In this document: in pieces, positions 1 to 9,057 of the stretch | Layout of the letters: every line of letters starts with the position of its first letter | Position numbering within the stretch: position 1 is the first letter of the stretch | Made by a program: the position numbers and the translations under genes | Assembly: GCA_021787365.1 (NCBI GenBank) | Contig: JAJYMB010000144.1 | Location: forward strand, 1 to 64,000 | Length of the DNA: 64,000 nucleotides | DNA from: Actinomycetes bacterium | Lineage (GTDB): Bacteria > Actinomycetota > Acidimicrobiia > Acidimicrobiales > Palsa-688 | Reading direction: 5' to 3' | Notes under the pieces: generated by a model | The model's database searches: none | What the model was told of the DNA's origin: nothing | What the model saw: only the letters and a program-made list of their open reading frames with translations

Positions 1-13
1 ACGTTACCGTACC

Positions 14-1070
14 GTGACGTGGTGCGAGCCAAGATCGTGCTCATGGCCGCGGCTGGGATGGACAACGACGAGATCGCCGCCCGCCTCGACACGCGCCGGG
101 AGGTGGTGTCGAAATGGCGAAAGCGTTTCTTCTACCAAGGCCTTGCGGGCCTGGAAGAGCTCCCCCGGGGTGGCCGTCCCCCGGTCTTTTCCCCCTGAGG
201 TGGTGGTCGCCGTCGAGGCGCTCGCCTGCGAGCTGCCGGCCCGCCTCGGGCTGCCCCTCTCGCGCCTGCACGTGCCCGACATCGCCAGCGAGGTCGTGAG
301 CCGTGGGATAGTGGCCGAGATCTCGGGGAGGACCGTCTGGCGCTGGCTGAGCGAGGACGCGATCAAGCCCTGGCGGCACCGGTCGTGGACCTTCCCCAGG
401 GACCCCGGCTTCGAGGCCAAGGCAGGCCGGGTGCTCGACCTGTACGCCCGGGAGTGGGAGGGGGAGCCCCTGGGCGAGGACGACCTACGTGGTCTCCTCG
501 GACGAGAAGACCTCCGTCCAGGCCCGCGTCCGGTGCCACCAGACGCTCGGGCCAGCCCCTGAGCGGGGCACGCGAGCCGAGTTCGAGTACGACCGGGACG
601 GGGCGCTCCAGTACCTGGCCACCTGGGACGTGCACCGCGCCAAGGTCTTCGGCCGCTGCGAGGCGCACACAGGTACCGAGCCGTTCGGGCGCCTGGTCTC
701 CCAGGTGATGACCACCGAGCCCTACGCCAGTGCCCGGCGGGTGTTCTGGGTGGTCGACAACGGCAGCAGCCACCGGGGCGAAGCAGCCTGTCAGCGCCTT
801 TCCAGTACTTGGCCCAACGCGACCCTCGTCCAACTGCCCGTCCATGCCTCATGGCTCAACTAGGTCGAGATCTTCTTCAGCATCGTCGACCGCAAGGTCC
901 TCACGCCCAACGACTTCACCGGCCTTGCCGAGATCCCCGATCGCCTGGCCGCTTTCGAGCGACGCTATGAACTGTCCGCCGCGCCGTTCGAGTGGAAGTT
1001 CACCCGTGGCGACTTGGCGCTGCTCATGAAGAAGTTGGCTGACAAGCCGGACTACCAGGCTGCCGCCTAG
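14..1070 (+). pseudogene. IS630-family-like transposase, degenerate (frameshifts and in-frame stop)
   Basis: Segments in different frames give HTH/DDE transposase-like text: 'RTVWRWLSEDAIKPWRHRSW', 'VFWVVDNGSSHRG...NATLVQLPVHASWLN*VEIFFSIVDRKVLTPNDFTGLAEIPDRLAAFERRYE'. An in-frame TAG lies at ~861 and there is a frame change at ~480-560. Confidence 0.8.
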
Positions 1071-1119
1071 GCACCGATGGATACGTGATCGAAATTATGC
1101 CCCAGAGCACTTAGTAGAC

Positions 1120-1240
1120 GAAGTCCATACCCTGACCGGAAGCGTCGACGCCCTGACGGCGCGGGTTGATGCCCTGACCGGAAGCGTCGACGCCCTGACG
1201 GCGCGGGTCGACGCCCTGACGGCGCGGGTTGATGCCTTCG
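1120..1240. repeat. short tandem repeats coding for LTGSVDALTARVDALT-like coiled-coil units
   Basis: Alternating 'gccctgaccggaagcgtcgac' / 'gccctgacggcgcgggt(t/c)gac(t)' units repeated about five times. Confidence 0.7.
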
Positions 1241-1564
1241 TCGAAGCGCAAGCAGCGTCTGGGTGAGCTGGAAGCGGAAGACGCGCAGGTGCTCACGTCG
1301 GAGTTCGAAGCGGATTGGTTCGGCACCGGCGAGGAGCCGCCTCGCTTCGCGGCCGTCGTGCTCGCAAGCAAGCTCCTCGACCAAGCGGCGCAATTGTGCG
1401 CCTCTCACCGCCTCCGCGCGTACGACGCCGTGCACCTATCGTGCGCCATCGCCGCTCGTTCCGCCGACGAGTCATGCCGGTCCTTCGCCGCCTTCGACGA
1501 GCCCCTCAGGGCTGCGGCTGCCGCCGAGGGCTTCGACCTCGTCCCTGCCCGCACCGAGCGATGA
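1229..1564 (+). pseudogene. C-terminal remnant of a PIN-domain (VapC-like) toxin
   Basis: 'LRAYDAVHLSCAIAARSADESCRSFAAFDEPLRAAAAAEGFDLVP' matches the C-terminal part of PIN toxins. The N-terminal 'MIVYLDTSAL' part is missing. Confidence 0.6.
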
Positions 1565-2011
1565 CTGCCTCCATTGCCAGAGGCGTTCACTGATCGGCCG
1601 GTAGGACGGTGAACACCCCTCCCTGAGAGGCTTCACGGCACGGAAATGGCGCTCGTCAAAGGTGAGGACCCTCGTGGTACCGTACCTCCCCGGGGCGGCC
1701 AAAGCCGTTGTGTGGGCGTGAGCGAGCCCGGTCCCGAGGTCGAAGTACCGCGCGACCAGGCTTTTCACTGATACGGCGTCCTCGCTGGTGAAGGCGGCGA
1801 CCTGGTAGACGTCTTCGGCGAGGTCGTCGAGCAAGGCCGGTTCAGCCCGTGGCCCTGCCCTGGTCAGCAGCAGGTAGTCGAGCTCCGCGAGCACAAAGGG
1901 CGAAACCACTAGCGCTCCCGCTTCGCCCTCGAGCAACTCGCGAACAGCAGGCCCGGCCGGCTCGTCGGCGTCGTAGGCGGCAACCAAACCGCTCGTGTCG
2001 CAGATAATCAC
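1472..2011 (-). CDS. PIN-domain toxin (VapC-like)
   Basis: ORF 'MIICDTSGLVAAYDADEPAGPAVRELLEG...TTRVLTFDERHFRAVKPL'; conserved N-terminal D and C-terminal TFDERHF. Confidence 0.8.
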   Translation of the reverse strand: MIICDTSGLVAAYDADEPAGPAVRELLEGEAGALVVSPFVLAELDYLLLTRAGPRAEPALLDDLAEDVYQVAAFTSEDAVSVKSLVARYFDLGTGLAHAHTTALAAPGRYGTTRVLTFDERHFRAVKPLREGCSPSYRPISERLWQWRQSSLGAGRDEVEALGGSRSPEGLVEGGEGPA

Positions 2012-2235
2012 TGCTCGCCAAACCCGTCGGCGAGCACCTCGTCAGTCTTTTGCGCCAGGACCAGTTCTCCGAACTTGACCGTCCCCCACCTACCTCGTCA
2101 CCGCGGGAGGACCTCGTCGGTGCGCTGCTCGATGGCAGCCCGGATGAAGGCTGCCTCCGACTGCCCGGATCGCCGCGCTGCCTCCGCAAGCCGGTGGCTT
2201 GGTGCTCTCCGGCAAGTAGACAGTGGTCTTTACCA
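2008..2235 (-). pseudogene. RHH-type antitoxin partner, apparently frameshifted
   Basis: Frame 1 'MVKTTVYLPESTK' continues in another frame as 'RLAEAARRSGQSEAAFIRAAIEQRTDEVLPR'. Confidence 0.55.
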
Positions 2236-2316
2236 TATATAACTGGTACCACCCGTAGCTGGCAGGAGGAACAATGCCTACCGTCGCCACGTCACGGGCC
2301 GAGACGGCTGTGGCCC

Positions 2317-2745
2317 TTATCGCGCCGGCAACCGCCACCGGACGCCCCTGAACCGACTGAAGTCGTTGTCGTAAGAGACGACCGTGGCGTTGTGCTCGAG
2401 GGCCAGCGCGGCGAGGTGCGCGTCCGAGACGAGGTTGCCGCCGGTGCCGATGTCTTCGAGGAGGCCCGCGAGCAGGTCACGGTGCCGTGCTGTTGGCTCG
2501 ACAACGACGCCCGGAGGCTGCGCGAGCCACAACCTGAGCCGCCTGGTGGCCTCGCCTGGGGCCAGCGGGTCAGGGAAGAGGCCGACCTTGGTCGAGAGCC
2601 GGAGGAAGGCGAGCATGACGGGCCACGCGAAACCGACCGCCTCCTGGCCCGAGAGCGCGCTGTCCAGCCAGCCGAGGGCGTCATCGTGCTTCGGGCCCGA
2701 CTCGTTGACCGCGTAGAGCAAGACGTTTGCGTCCACGAGGTTCAC
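2317..2745 (-). CDS. PIN-domain toxin (VapC-like)
   Basis: 'MNLVDANVLLYAVNESGPKHDDALGWLDSAL...NLVSDAHLAALALEHNATVVSYDNDFSRFRGVRW'. Confidence 0.85.
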   Translation of the reverse strand: MNLVDANVLLYAVNESGPKHDDALGWLDSALSGQEAVGFAWPVMLAFLRLSTKVGLFPDPLAPGEATRRLRLWLAQPPGVVVEPTARHRDLLAGLLEDIGTGGNLVSDAHLAALALEHNATVVSYDNDFSRFRGVRWRLPAR

Positions 2746-2996
2746 TTGCCCGCTCGCATCTTCCGGACGAGGTCTTCGTCCTCGAGTTCGGCGGCCAACT
2801 GCAAGGCCCTGTCCAAGTTGACCTTCGGGAGCCCGAGCCTGGCGGTGGGTGTCCTAAACGGGCGAGGCGGTTGAGTCTCGGTCAGCCCCTGCCGGAGGAC
2901 TTCGTTGAGCGCTTGCTTGAACGAGAGGCCACGCTCGCGCATCCGCTTGCGAAGGAGGGCCTCGACGTCGCTGTCAAGGGTAACCGTCGTGCGCAC
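2742..2996 (-). CDS. VapB-type RHH antitoxin
   Basis: 'MRTTVTLDSDVEALLRKRMRERGLSFKQALNEVLRQGL'; overlaps the start of the downstream PIN gene. Confidence 0.85.
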   Translation of the reverse strand: MRTTVTLDSDVEALLRKRMRERGLSFKQALNEVLRQGLTETQPPRPFRTPTARLGLPKVNLDRALQLAAELEDEDLVRKMRAGK

Positions 2997-3109
2997 TGCT
3001 GCATCATAGCATCAAAATGAAAGATGATATGACAGCATGCCTTGGAGCTGAACGAGGGCCCGCTCATACCTACGGCCTTCATGGGGCCGGGCTCCGCCGG
3101 CTAGCACGG

Positions 3110-3535
3110 GTGAGTGTCGTCGTCGATGCCAGCGTGATCGTCGCGTTGCTGGTCGCCGATCAACGCCAGGCCGGCGCGCAGGCGCATCTGGAGCGCTGGG
3201 TGGACTCCGGTGAGGAACTGCACGCACCGGCGGTGTTGCCCTACGAAGTCGCCAAGGTGGTCGCCCGGTTGGTCTTCGACGGCAACCTGCAGGCCAACAG
3301 CGTCGCCGAGACCTGGTCCGATCTGGCCGCCATCGGTACGAGCTTCCAACCGTTCGACCTCGCCGAGGACGGTCCTGCCGGGGCGACCATTGCCACGCAG
3401 CTACGGCGCCGCCACGCCACCGGTTCCACGTACATCCATCTGGCGCAGCAGCTTGGCACACATGTATGGGCCCTCGATGGGGCGCTTGCCCGCAACGTGG
3501 CCGAACTCGGCCTGCCCGTAAAGCTGGTCACCTGA
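3110..3535 (+). CDS. PIN-domain protein, no adjacent same-strand antitoxin seen
   Basis: GTG start; 'MSVVVDASVIVALLVADQRQAGAQAHLERW...VWALDGALARNVAELGLPVKLV'. Confidence 0.8.
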   Translation: MSVVVDASVIVALLVADQRQAGAQAHLERWVDSGEELHAPAVLPYEVAKVVARLVFDGNLQANSVAETWSDLAAIGTSFQPFDLAEDGPAGATIATQLRRRHATGSTYIHLAQQLGTHVWALDGALARNVAELGLPVKLVT

Positions 3536-3607
3536 GCTGCTCTGGTTGTGGGGCAGTGAAAGCCAACCTGTCCCTCTCCGAGCGCACCTACCATTAGGCC
3601 AGGTTTC

Positions 3608-5047
3608 TCAGCCGTCACCCACGGCGGCCAGCATCACCTGCTTGCGCAGACCGGAGAGCCAGCCGTTCACTCGGTCTAGGTCGAAGTGCTCGGGATCGAA
3701 GCTGCCACCGCACCACTCGAGGTAACCCTCCCGCTCGTCGCTGCTCGGGTCGGCCAGGGCAGCGACCATGTCCGCGTACCCGGGCCAGCCCCCAACGTCT
3801 TCTGGAGGGCAGGCCCGAGCACCGCCGGTACAACGAGGCACCTGCTCCCCCTCGGCCACGGGCCTGACGGCCACAACCTGGACGGTGTGCTCCCAGCTAT
3901 CGCCGAAGTCGTAGTCATAGCGGAAGGACTCGCCGGCGCCGGCTATCTCGGCCAACCGGACGCGACGCTCGTCGTTGCGACGCGTTCCCCATTCCTCATC
4001 ATCCTCCCCGTAAAGCTGGCCATTGGCCTCGAACTGGTGCAGGTGCGAGTCGGTCCAACCCATGGCCGCCTGGAGGACGTAGTGGAGCCCGGCCAGGGTC
4101 ACCCCTGAAGGCACGACGACCGTGCGCCAGATCTCGGGGTCGATGCCATCGAGGCTCACCCTCAGCTCGTGTACGGTACCCGGCCCTGTCATGAGGGGCA
4201 TGTAGACAGGCGGCGCGTTAGCCGGGATGTCCAGGCGACCGAGCAGCCACGACCCCGCCGTCGTGGGGACGAGGACGTCGTCGCCCGCTTCCTCCTCGCC
4301 CCGGTCGTCGGGCCCGTTGAGGCGGGCTCCCGCCTCGCCAGGCGACCCTGGCCGACGGCGCTCGACAAGGCCCGCCATCTGCAGCAACCGGCAGGTCTCC
4401 GAAAGGCAGTCGTCGACCGAGCGGCGCAGATGGTCGGGCTTGTCCCAGGGGGCGTACCACCGGTAGGTGCCGAGCAGGTGCTCCATCAATTCGTCCAGTG
4501 CTTGCCCGTAGGGCAAGGGCCCCTCGGCCAACCTCATGATCAAGGCCGGGAACGTCTTGTCGACTACTTCGGCCACATCTTGGAACGCTGGCCAGGCGCG
4601 CCGGTAACGAGAAGCCAACGGCCCAAGGGCCACGAGCGCTCGAGCAGCCCGGTGGAGCCGCTCGTCGGGAGCGAGCTTGGGCCAGCCGGCAGTGGTAGAA
4701 AGCTTCCCCTTTTTCTTGCGCAAGGCGCCGGCTTTGGTCGCCCATAGGACGCTGAACGACAGCTCGGGTAGCTCTGCCGAGGTGGTGGTCTTGAAGACAC
4801 GTCCACCTATCTCGGGGTCCATCTGCTCTTCGAGCCCCAAGGTCGCGATTAGCTCCCGAGCGTCCGAGAGCGTCGGCCAGCCAGTTTGGGTGAGCTTGCG
4901 ACCTTCAGAAAAGAAGGCAGCCAGCTTGTCGAAGCGCGCCATCACCGGGGCACTGGCGATGGCGGCCAGGACCTCCTGGCTTGGCCCGGGCCGTGTTGAC
5001 CGGCTCGCCGGTGGCGGAGAGGACTGGGTGAAGGTTGCTCCTGGCAC
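3608..5047 (-). CDS. plasmid pRiA4b ORF-3 family protein
   Basis: C-terminal 'LRVSLDGIDPEIWRTVVVPSGVTLAGLHYVLQAAMGWTDSHLHQFEANGQLYG...FRYDYDFGDSWEHTVQV...GGWPGY' is diagnostic of this family. Confidence 0.85.
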   Translation of the reverse strand: MPGATFTQSSPPPASRSTRPGPSQEVLAAIASAPVMARFDKLAAFFSEGRKLTQTGWPTLSDARELIATLGLEEQMDPEIGGRVFKTTTSAELPELSFSVLWATKAGALRKKKGKLSTTAGWPKLAPDERLHRAARALVALGPLASRYRRAWPAFQDVAEVVDKTFPALIMRLAEGPLPYGQALDELMEHLLGTYRWYAPWDKPDHLRRSVDDCLSETCRLLQMAGLVERRRPGSPGEAGARLNGPDDRGEEEAGDDVLVPTTAGSWLLGRLDIPANAPPVYMPLMTGPGTVHELRVSLDGIDPEIWRTVVVPSGVTLAGLHYVLQAAMGWTDSHLHQFEANGQLYGEDDEEWGTRRNDERRVRLAEIAGAGESFRYDYDFGDSWEHTVQVVAVRPVAEGEQVPRCTGGARACPPEDVGGWPGYADMVAALADPSSDEREGYLEWCGGSFDPEHFDLDRVNGWLSGLRKQVMLAAVGDG

Positions 5048-5123
5048 ACGTCTATCTTGACCGGCCGGCTCCCTCGGGAGCGTGAATACCAGAGGGGGCC
5101 CCCAGGAAGCCGGGCTTCCCCGG

Positions 5124-6110
5124 CTAGATGTCTCGCGCTAGGGCGTACTCTGCGCGGACCTCCGCGATCACGTCGTCCAAGACATCGACGAGATGACGCT
5201 TGGCCTTCCAGCCGGTGACCTCGCCCACTTTGGTCACGTCGGGGACCCGGCGCGCCATGTCCTCGAAGCCGGCCTCGTAGGCCACGTCGTAGGGGAGGTG
5301 GACGAGCTCGGAGGAGCTCCCAGTACGGGCTATCACCAGTTTGGCCAGTTCCTCGATCGAGATTTCTTCCGAGCTCCCGACGTTGAACACGTCCCCCTCG
5401 GCACGGGGCTCGCCGAGCAGGCGGACCAAGGCGTCCACCACGTCGGCGACGTGGCAGAAACAACGGGTCTGTGAGCCGTCACCGTAAACGCTGAGCGGCT
5501 CGCCGGCCAGGGCCTGGCGCACGAAGCGAGGTATGACCATCCCGTAAGCCGGGCTCTGACGGGGGCCGACCGTATTGAACAGGCGTACGACGATGGTCGG
5601 CATGCCCCGCTCCCGGTGGTAGGCGTAGGCGAGGATCTCGTCCACCGCCTTGGAGGTGGAGTAGGCCCAGCGTGCCACCGCCGGCGAGCCGAGGATCCGG
5701 TCCGACGTCTCGTTGAGTGCGTCCGCATTGTTTTTCCCGTATATCTCCGAACTGCTCGCCACCATGACCTTGCGCCTGTAACGGTGCGCCGCCTCGAGCA
5801 CGCAGATCGCACCCCTGATGTTGGTCGTGAGCGAGTAGAGCGGCTGCTCGACGATCAGCTTCACGCCGACGGCCGCCGCCAGGTGCACGACCACGTCGCA
5901 GTCCCGGACCGCCTGGTCCACGGCGAGCTCGTCGAGCACCGATCCCTGGGTGAAAGAAAACGCTGGGTGGTCGCGGACGGCCTCCAGGTTGGACAGCCTC
6001 CCGGTCGAGAGCGAGTCGAGCACCGCCACCTCGTCCCCGCGAGCCAGTAACGCCTCCACGAGATGGGAACCGATGAACCCAGCGCCGCCGGTGATCAGGT
6101 ACCGAACCAC
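5124..6110 (-). CDS. NAD-dependent epimerase/dehydratase (nucleotide-sugar)
   Basis: 'VVRYLITGGAGFIGSHLVEALLARGDEVAVLDSLSTG...' Rossmann GxxGxxG; SSSEIYG, YSTSK. GTG start at 6110 chosen within a longer ORF. Confidence 0.85.
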   Translation of the reverse strand: MVRYLITGGAGFIGSHLVEALLARGDEVAVLDSLSTGRLSNLEAVRDHPAFSFTQGSVLDELAVDQAVRDCDVVVHLAAAVGVKLIVEQPLYSLTTNIRGAICVLEAAHRYRRKVMVASSSEIYGKNNADALNETSDRILGSPAVARWAYSTSKAVDEILAYAYHRERGMPTIVVRLFNTVGPRQSPAYGMVIPRFVRQALAGEPLSVYGDGSQTRCFCHVADVVDALVRLLGEPRAEGDVFNVGSSEEISIEELAKLVIARTGSSSELVHLPYDVAYEAGFEDMARRVPDVTKVGEVTGWKAKRHLVDVLDDVIAEVRAEYALARDI

Positions 6111-6230
6111 TGCGACCGAGGTTAGCCGAGCGCCCGGCCGCGGCCCCCGATGGGCGCCTGCACAAGGCTGCCGGCAGCCAATGCCAGAGCTGATGCTTCC
6201 AAGATGCACCCAAGGGTGTAAAGTGGGTGC

Positions 6231-6491
6231 ATGTCTAGGGTCATCCAGCTCAGGAACGTCCCCGACGAGCTCCACGACGCGCTGAGGGAGGGGGCGCGGG
6301 CAGAAGGCCTCTCGCTCAACAAGTTCGCCTTGCGCCAGCTGACGGACGCTCTGCAGCGAAGGCGAGCAGTTGCCCATAACCAGGCCGTCATCCGTCAGGC
6401 AAGGGTCACCATGCGAGAGATCGGTGTCCCGCCACTCAGTGCCGAGGAGCTGGCGGCGGCGGTGAGGGAGGAGCGCTCGGGTCGCCCGTGA
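6231..6491 (+). CDS. FitA/VapB-type RHH antitoxin
   Basis: 'MSRVIQLRNVPDELHDALREGARAEGLSLNKFALRQLTDAL'. Confidence 0.85.
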   Translation: MSRVIQLRNVPDELHDALREGARAEGLSLNKFALRQLTDALQRRRAVAHNQAVIRQARVTMREIGVPPLSAEELAAAVREERSGRP

Positions 6492-6880
6492 TCGTCGTCG
6501 ATGCAAGCGCGGCCTTGGCGCTCGCGCTCGGCCAGGCGGACGAGACCATGTACGTGACAGGTGAGCTGGCCGCTCCCCACCTACTCGATTGCGAGGTCCT
6601 CAACGGGCTGCGCAACCTCCTGATCGGGGGAAACCTCACCGAAGAACAAGCTGTAGCCGCCCTCAGGGTGTTCGGCGACATCGAGATCGAACGCTTCGCC
6701 GTCTCGACGCTCCGTCCCCGCATCTGGGAGCTCCGTTACAGCATGACGGCTTACGACGGCGCCTACGTAGCCCTGGCCGAGTCCCTCGACGTCGACCACC
6801 TTCTCACCGCCGACGCCCGTCTCGCCAATGCCCCTGGCCCGCGCTGCAGAGTCAGGCTCTTAGGAGCACCCTGGCCATAA
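6488..6880 (+). CDS. PIN-domain toxin (VapC-like)
   Basis: GTGA overlap with the upstream antitoxin; 'MIVVDASAALALALGQADE...MTAYDGAYVALAESLDVDHLLTADARLANAPG'. Confidence 0.9.
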   Translation: MIVVDASAALALALGQADETMYVTGELAAPHLLDCEVLNGLRNLLIGGNLTEEQAVAALRVFGDIEIERFAVSTLRPRIWELRYSMTAYDGAYVALAESLDVDHLLTADARLANAPGPRCRVRLLGAPWP

Positions 6881-6977
6881 GCGGCCGGCGGCAAGCCGCG
6901 GCGCAGGCGCCACGTGCACCTGCCGTCCCCGGCCCACGCGACGGCCACCGCGCCCACTAGGCGCTTCGGTGGGCGAA

Positions 6978-7062
6978 CTGGGTGCGCTTTTGTCTTCTGG
7001 GTGTGGATCCCCGTGCTTTAGCGACGTCGGGCGCACCTGGAAACGACAAGCGCACCCAGAAG
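6978..7062. repeat. imperfect intergenic inverted repeat
   Basis: Arms CTGGGTGCGCTTTTGTC (6978-6994) and GACAAGCGCACCCAG (7045-7059), plus CTTCTGGGTG / CACCCAGAAG. Confidence 0.6.
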
Positions 7063-7234
7063 TGACCTCGGCCCCGCGCACGAGTCCCCAACTGCGACCT
7101 CTTTTTCACTGCACCAGGTCGCAAAGCTTGCTAAACACGGAGGCGTCCTAACCCCCTGGTAGCGTCTCGGGCGCCTTCGTGAGCGAGACGATCCCGCTCT
7201 CCTGTCATTGCGATGACCGTCGAGGAGGACCATC

Positions 7235-7828
7235 ATGGCAATCAGTGAGGATACGCGGCATCGGCTGCACGTTCGGCTCGAAGAGGTGCTCGGCAGAGAG
7301 GAAGCGAGCACGCTGATGGAGCACCTGCCCCCCGTCGGCTGGGCGGACGTGGCCACCAAACGTGACTTGGACACGCTAGCGGCCGCTACCAGGAGTGACA
7401 TAGACAAGCTCGGAGCGGAGCTTCGCGGTCAGATAGCCAACCTGCGGGCCGAGCTGAAGGGCGACATCGGCGACCTGCGGGCCGAGCTGAAGGGCGACAT
7501 CGGCGACCTGCGGGCCGAGCTGAAGGGCGACATCGGCGACCTGCGGGCCGAGCTGAAGGACGACATCGGCGACCTGCGGGCCGAGCTGAAGGGCGACATC
7601 GGCGACCTGCGGGCCGGGTTGGCCGGGTTGCAGACCGGCACGGCCGACCTGCGGGCCGAGCTGAAGGGCGACATCGGCGACCTGCGGGCCGGGTTGGCCG
7701 GGTTGCGGACCGGCACGGCCGACCTGCGGGCCGAGCTGAAGGGCGACCTTCAGGCCCTCACCATTCGGCTCGTAATGGTGATGGTCACTTTGCTGGCTGC
7801 CCTCGGAGCGTTTATCAAGCTGGCCTGA
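7235..7828 (+). CDS. coiled-coil repeat protein with C-terminal transmembrane helix
   Basis: Repeated 'GDIGDLRAELK' 11-residue units; C-terminal 'LVMVMVTLLAALGAFIKLA'. Confidence 0.85.
   Translation: MAISEDTRHRLHVRLEEVLGREEASTLMEHLPPVGWADVATKRDLDTLAAATRSDIDKLGAELRGQIANLRAELKGDIGDLRAELKGDIGDLRAELKGDIGDLRAELKDDIGDLRAELKGDIGDLRAGLAGLQTGTADLRAELKGDIGDLRAGLAGLRTGTADLRAELKGDLQALTIRLVMVMVTLLAALGAFIKLA
7441..7746 (+). repeat. 33-bp in-frame tandem repeat array
   Basis: Unit gacctgcgggccgagctgaagggcgacatcggc repeated nearly identically, interrupted by two 'AGLAGL(Q/R)TGTADLR' variants. Confidence 0.9.
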
Positions 7829-7860
7829 TGCCCCTCGGCCGGCCCAAACGGTACCCGGCC

Positions 7861-9057
7861 CTACCTGAGCGCCCAGGTACCGCCGAAGGAGACTATGCCG
7901 GCGGGCTCGTGGCGGCCCTTGCGGTCCACGTCGAAGCGCACGACGTTGCGGCGCACGTCGTAGGGGTGCGCCATCGTGAAGTCCGTGACTGAAACGGTGA
8001 GGTCGTAGGTGTCGGGGAGCAGGGGGCAATGCGCCAGCACGAGGTCCACGTGGCCCACGCCGTCGAGCTTCTCGGGCACGAGGTCTGCCTCGCGGGTCGT
8101 GGGGTTGGTCACGACGATGCCCTGTAGGGTCTGGACGGCCACGGAAAAAACGGGCCGAGGCACCGGCTCGCTCGTCGAGTACCAAAGCCTTATCGTGAGC
8201 GGGTCGCCGCTCGGGAAGCGCTTGATGGTTTCCCCTGCGCGGCCGATCAGTTCGACCCGGTCGATCTTGGCCTCACCCGAGCCCCAGCGGTCCCCTGTGT
8301 CGCTGCCACTCGCGGGGCGGTCCATCACGATCGACCCGGTGTAGGCCTCCACCACCTCGCGCGGGACTCCGTCGGCCATCTTTTGGCCGTGTTTGAACCA
8401 GACGGCGTGGTCGCACATGTTGACCACCGAGCTCATCGCGTGCGAGACGATGATCACGGTCTTGCCGTTGTCCTTCAGGTACTTGAAGCGCTCGAGGCAC
8501 TTGCGCTGGAACGCCTCGTCGCCTACCGCCAAGACCTCGTCCACGAGCAGGATGTCGGGCTCGACGTTGATCGCCACCGAGAACCCGAGGCGCACGTACA
8601 TGCCCGACGAGTAGTTTTTCACCGGTTCGTCGATGAACTGACCGATTCCGGCGAAGTCCACGATGTCGTCGAAGCGCTCCTGGAGCTCCTTTTGTTTGAG
8701 GCCCAAGATGGCGCCGTTCAAGAACACGTTCTCCCGGCCGGTCAGCTCGGGGTGGAAGCCGGCGCCGAGCTCGAGCAGGGCCGACATCTTGCCCGTCACG
8801 GTGACCGAGCCCTTGTCGGGACGGAGGATCCTGGCGATGCACTTCAACATCGTGGACTTGCCCGAGCCGTTCTCCCCGATCAACCCGGTGGTCGAGCCCT
8901 CCGTGACCTCGAAGCTGACGTCATTGAGGGCCCAGAACTCCCTGTCCAACTTGGCCCGCCCACCCCGCAAGAGCGCAATCTTTATCGAGTTGTTGCGCTC
9001 ATGGTAGAGGCGGTACTTCTTGGAGACGTTATTGACGACAACGACGGGTTCGCCCAC
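7861..9057 (-). CDS. polysaccharide ABC exporter ATPase (Wzt-like, with C-terminal extension)
   Basis: Walker A GENGSGKST, signature YSSGMYVRLGF, Walker B ILLVDE; C-terminal beta-sandwich-like 'DPLTIRLWYSTSEPVPRPVFSVAVQTLQG'. Confidence 0.9.
   Translation of the reverse strand: MGEPVVVVNNVSKKYRLYHERNNSIKIALLRGGRAKLDREFWALNDVSFEVTEGSTTGLIGENGSGKSTMLKCIARILRPDKGSVTVTGKMSALLELGAGFHPELTGRENVFLNGAILGLKQKELQERFDDIVDFAGIGQFIDEPVKNYSSGMYVRLGFSVAINVEPDILLVDEVLAVGDEAFQRKCLERFKYLKDNGKTVIIVSHAMSSVVNMCDHAVWFKHGQKMADGVPREVVEAYTGSIVMDRPASGSDTGDRWGSGEAKIDRVELIGRAGETIKRFPSGDPLTIRLWYSTSEPVPRPVFSVAVQTLQGIVVTNPTTREADLVPEKLDGVGHVDLVLAHCPLLPDTYDLTVSVTDFTMAHPYDVRRNVVRFDVDRKGRHEPAGIVSFGGTWALR

Noticed and set aside
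7441-7746. CRISPR or minisatellite interpretation of the 33-bp repeats
   Set aside because: Repeats are in frame, have no spacers and encode a consistent coiled coil.
7376-8185. minus-strand ORF with 'ADVALQLGPQV' repeats
   Set aside because: Antisense translation of the 33-bp array; the plus-strand coiled coil is the coherent reading.
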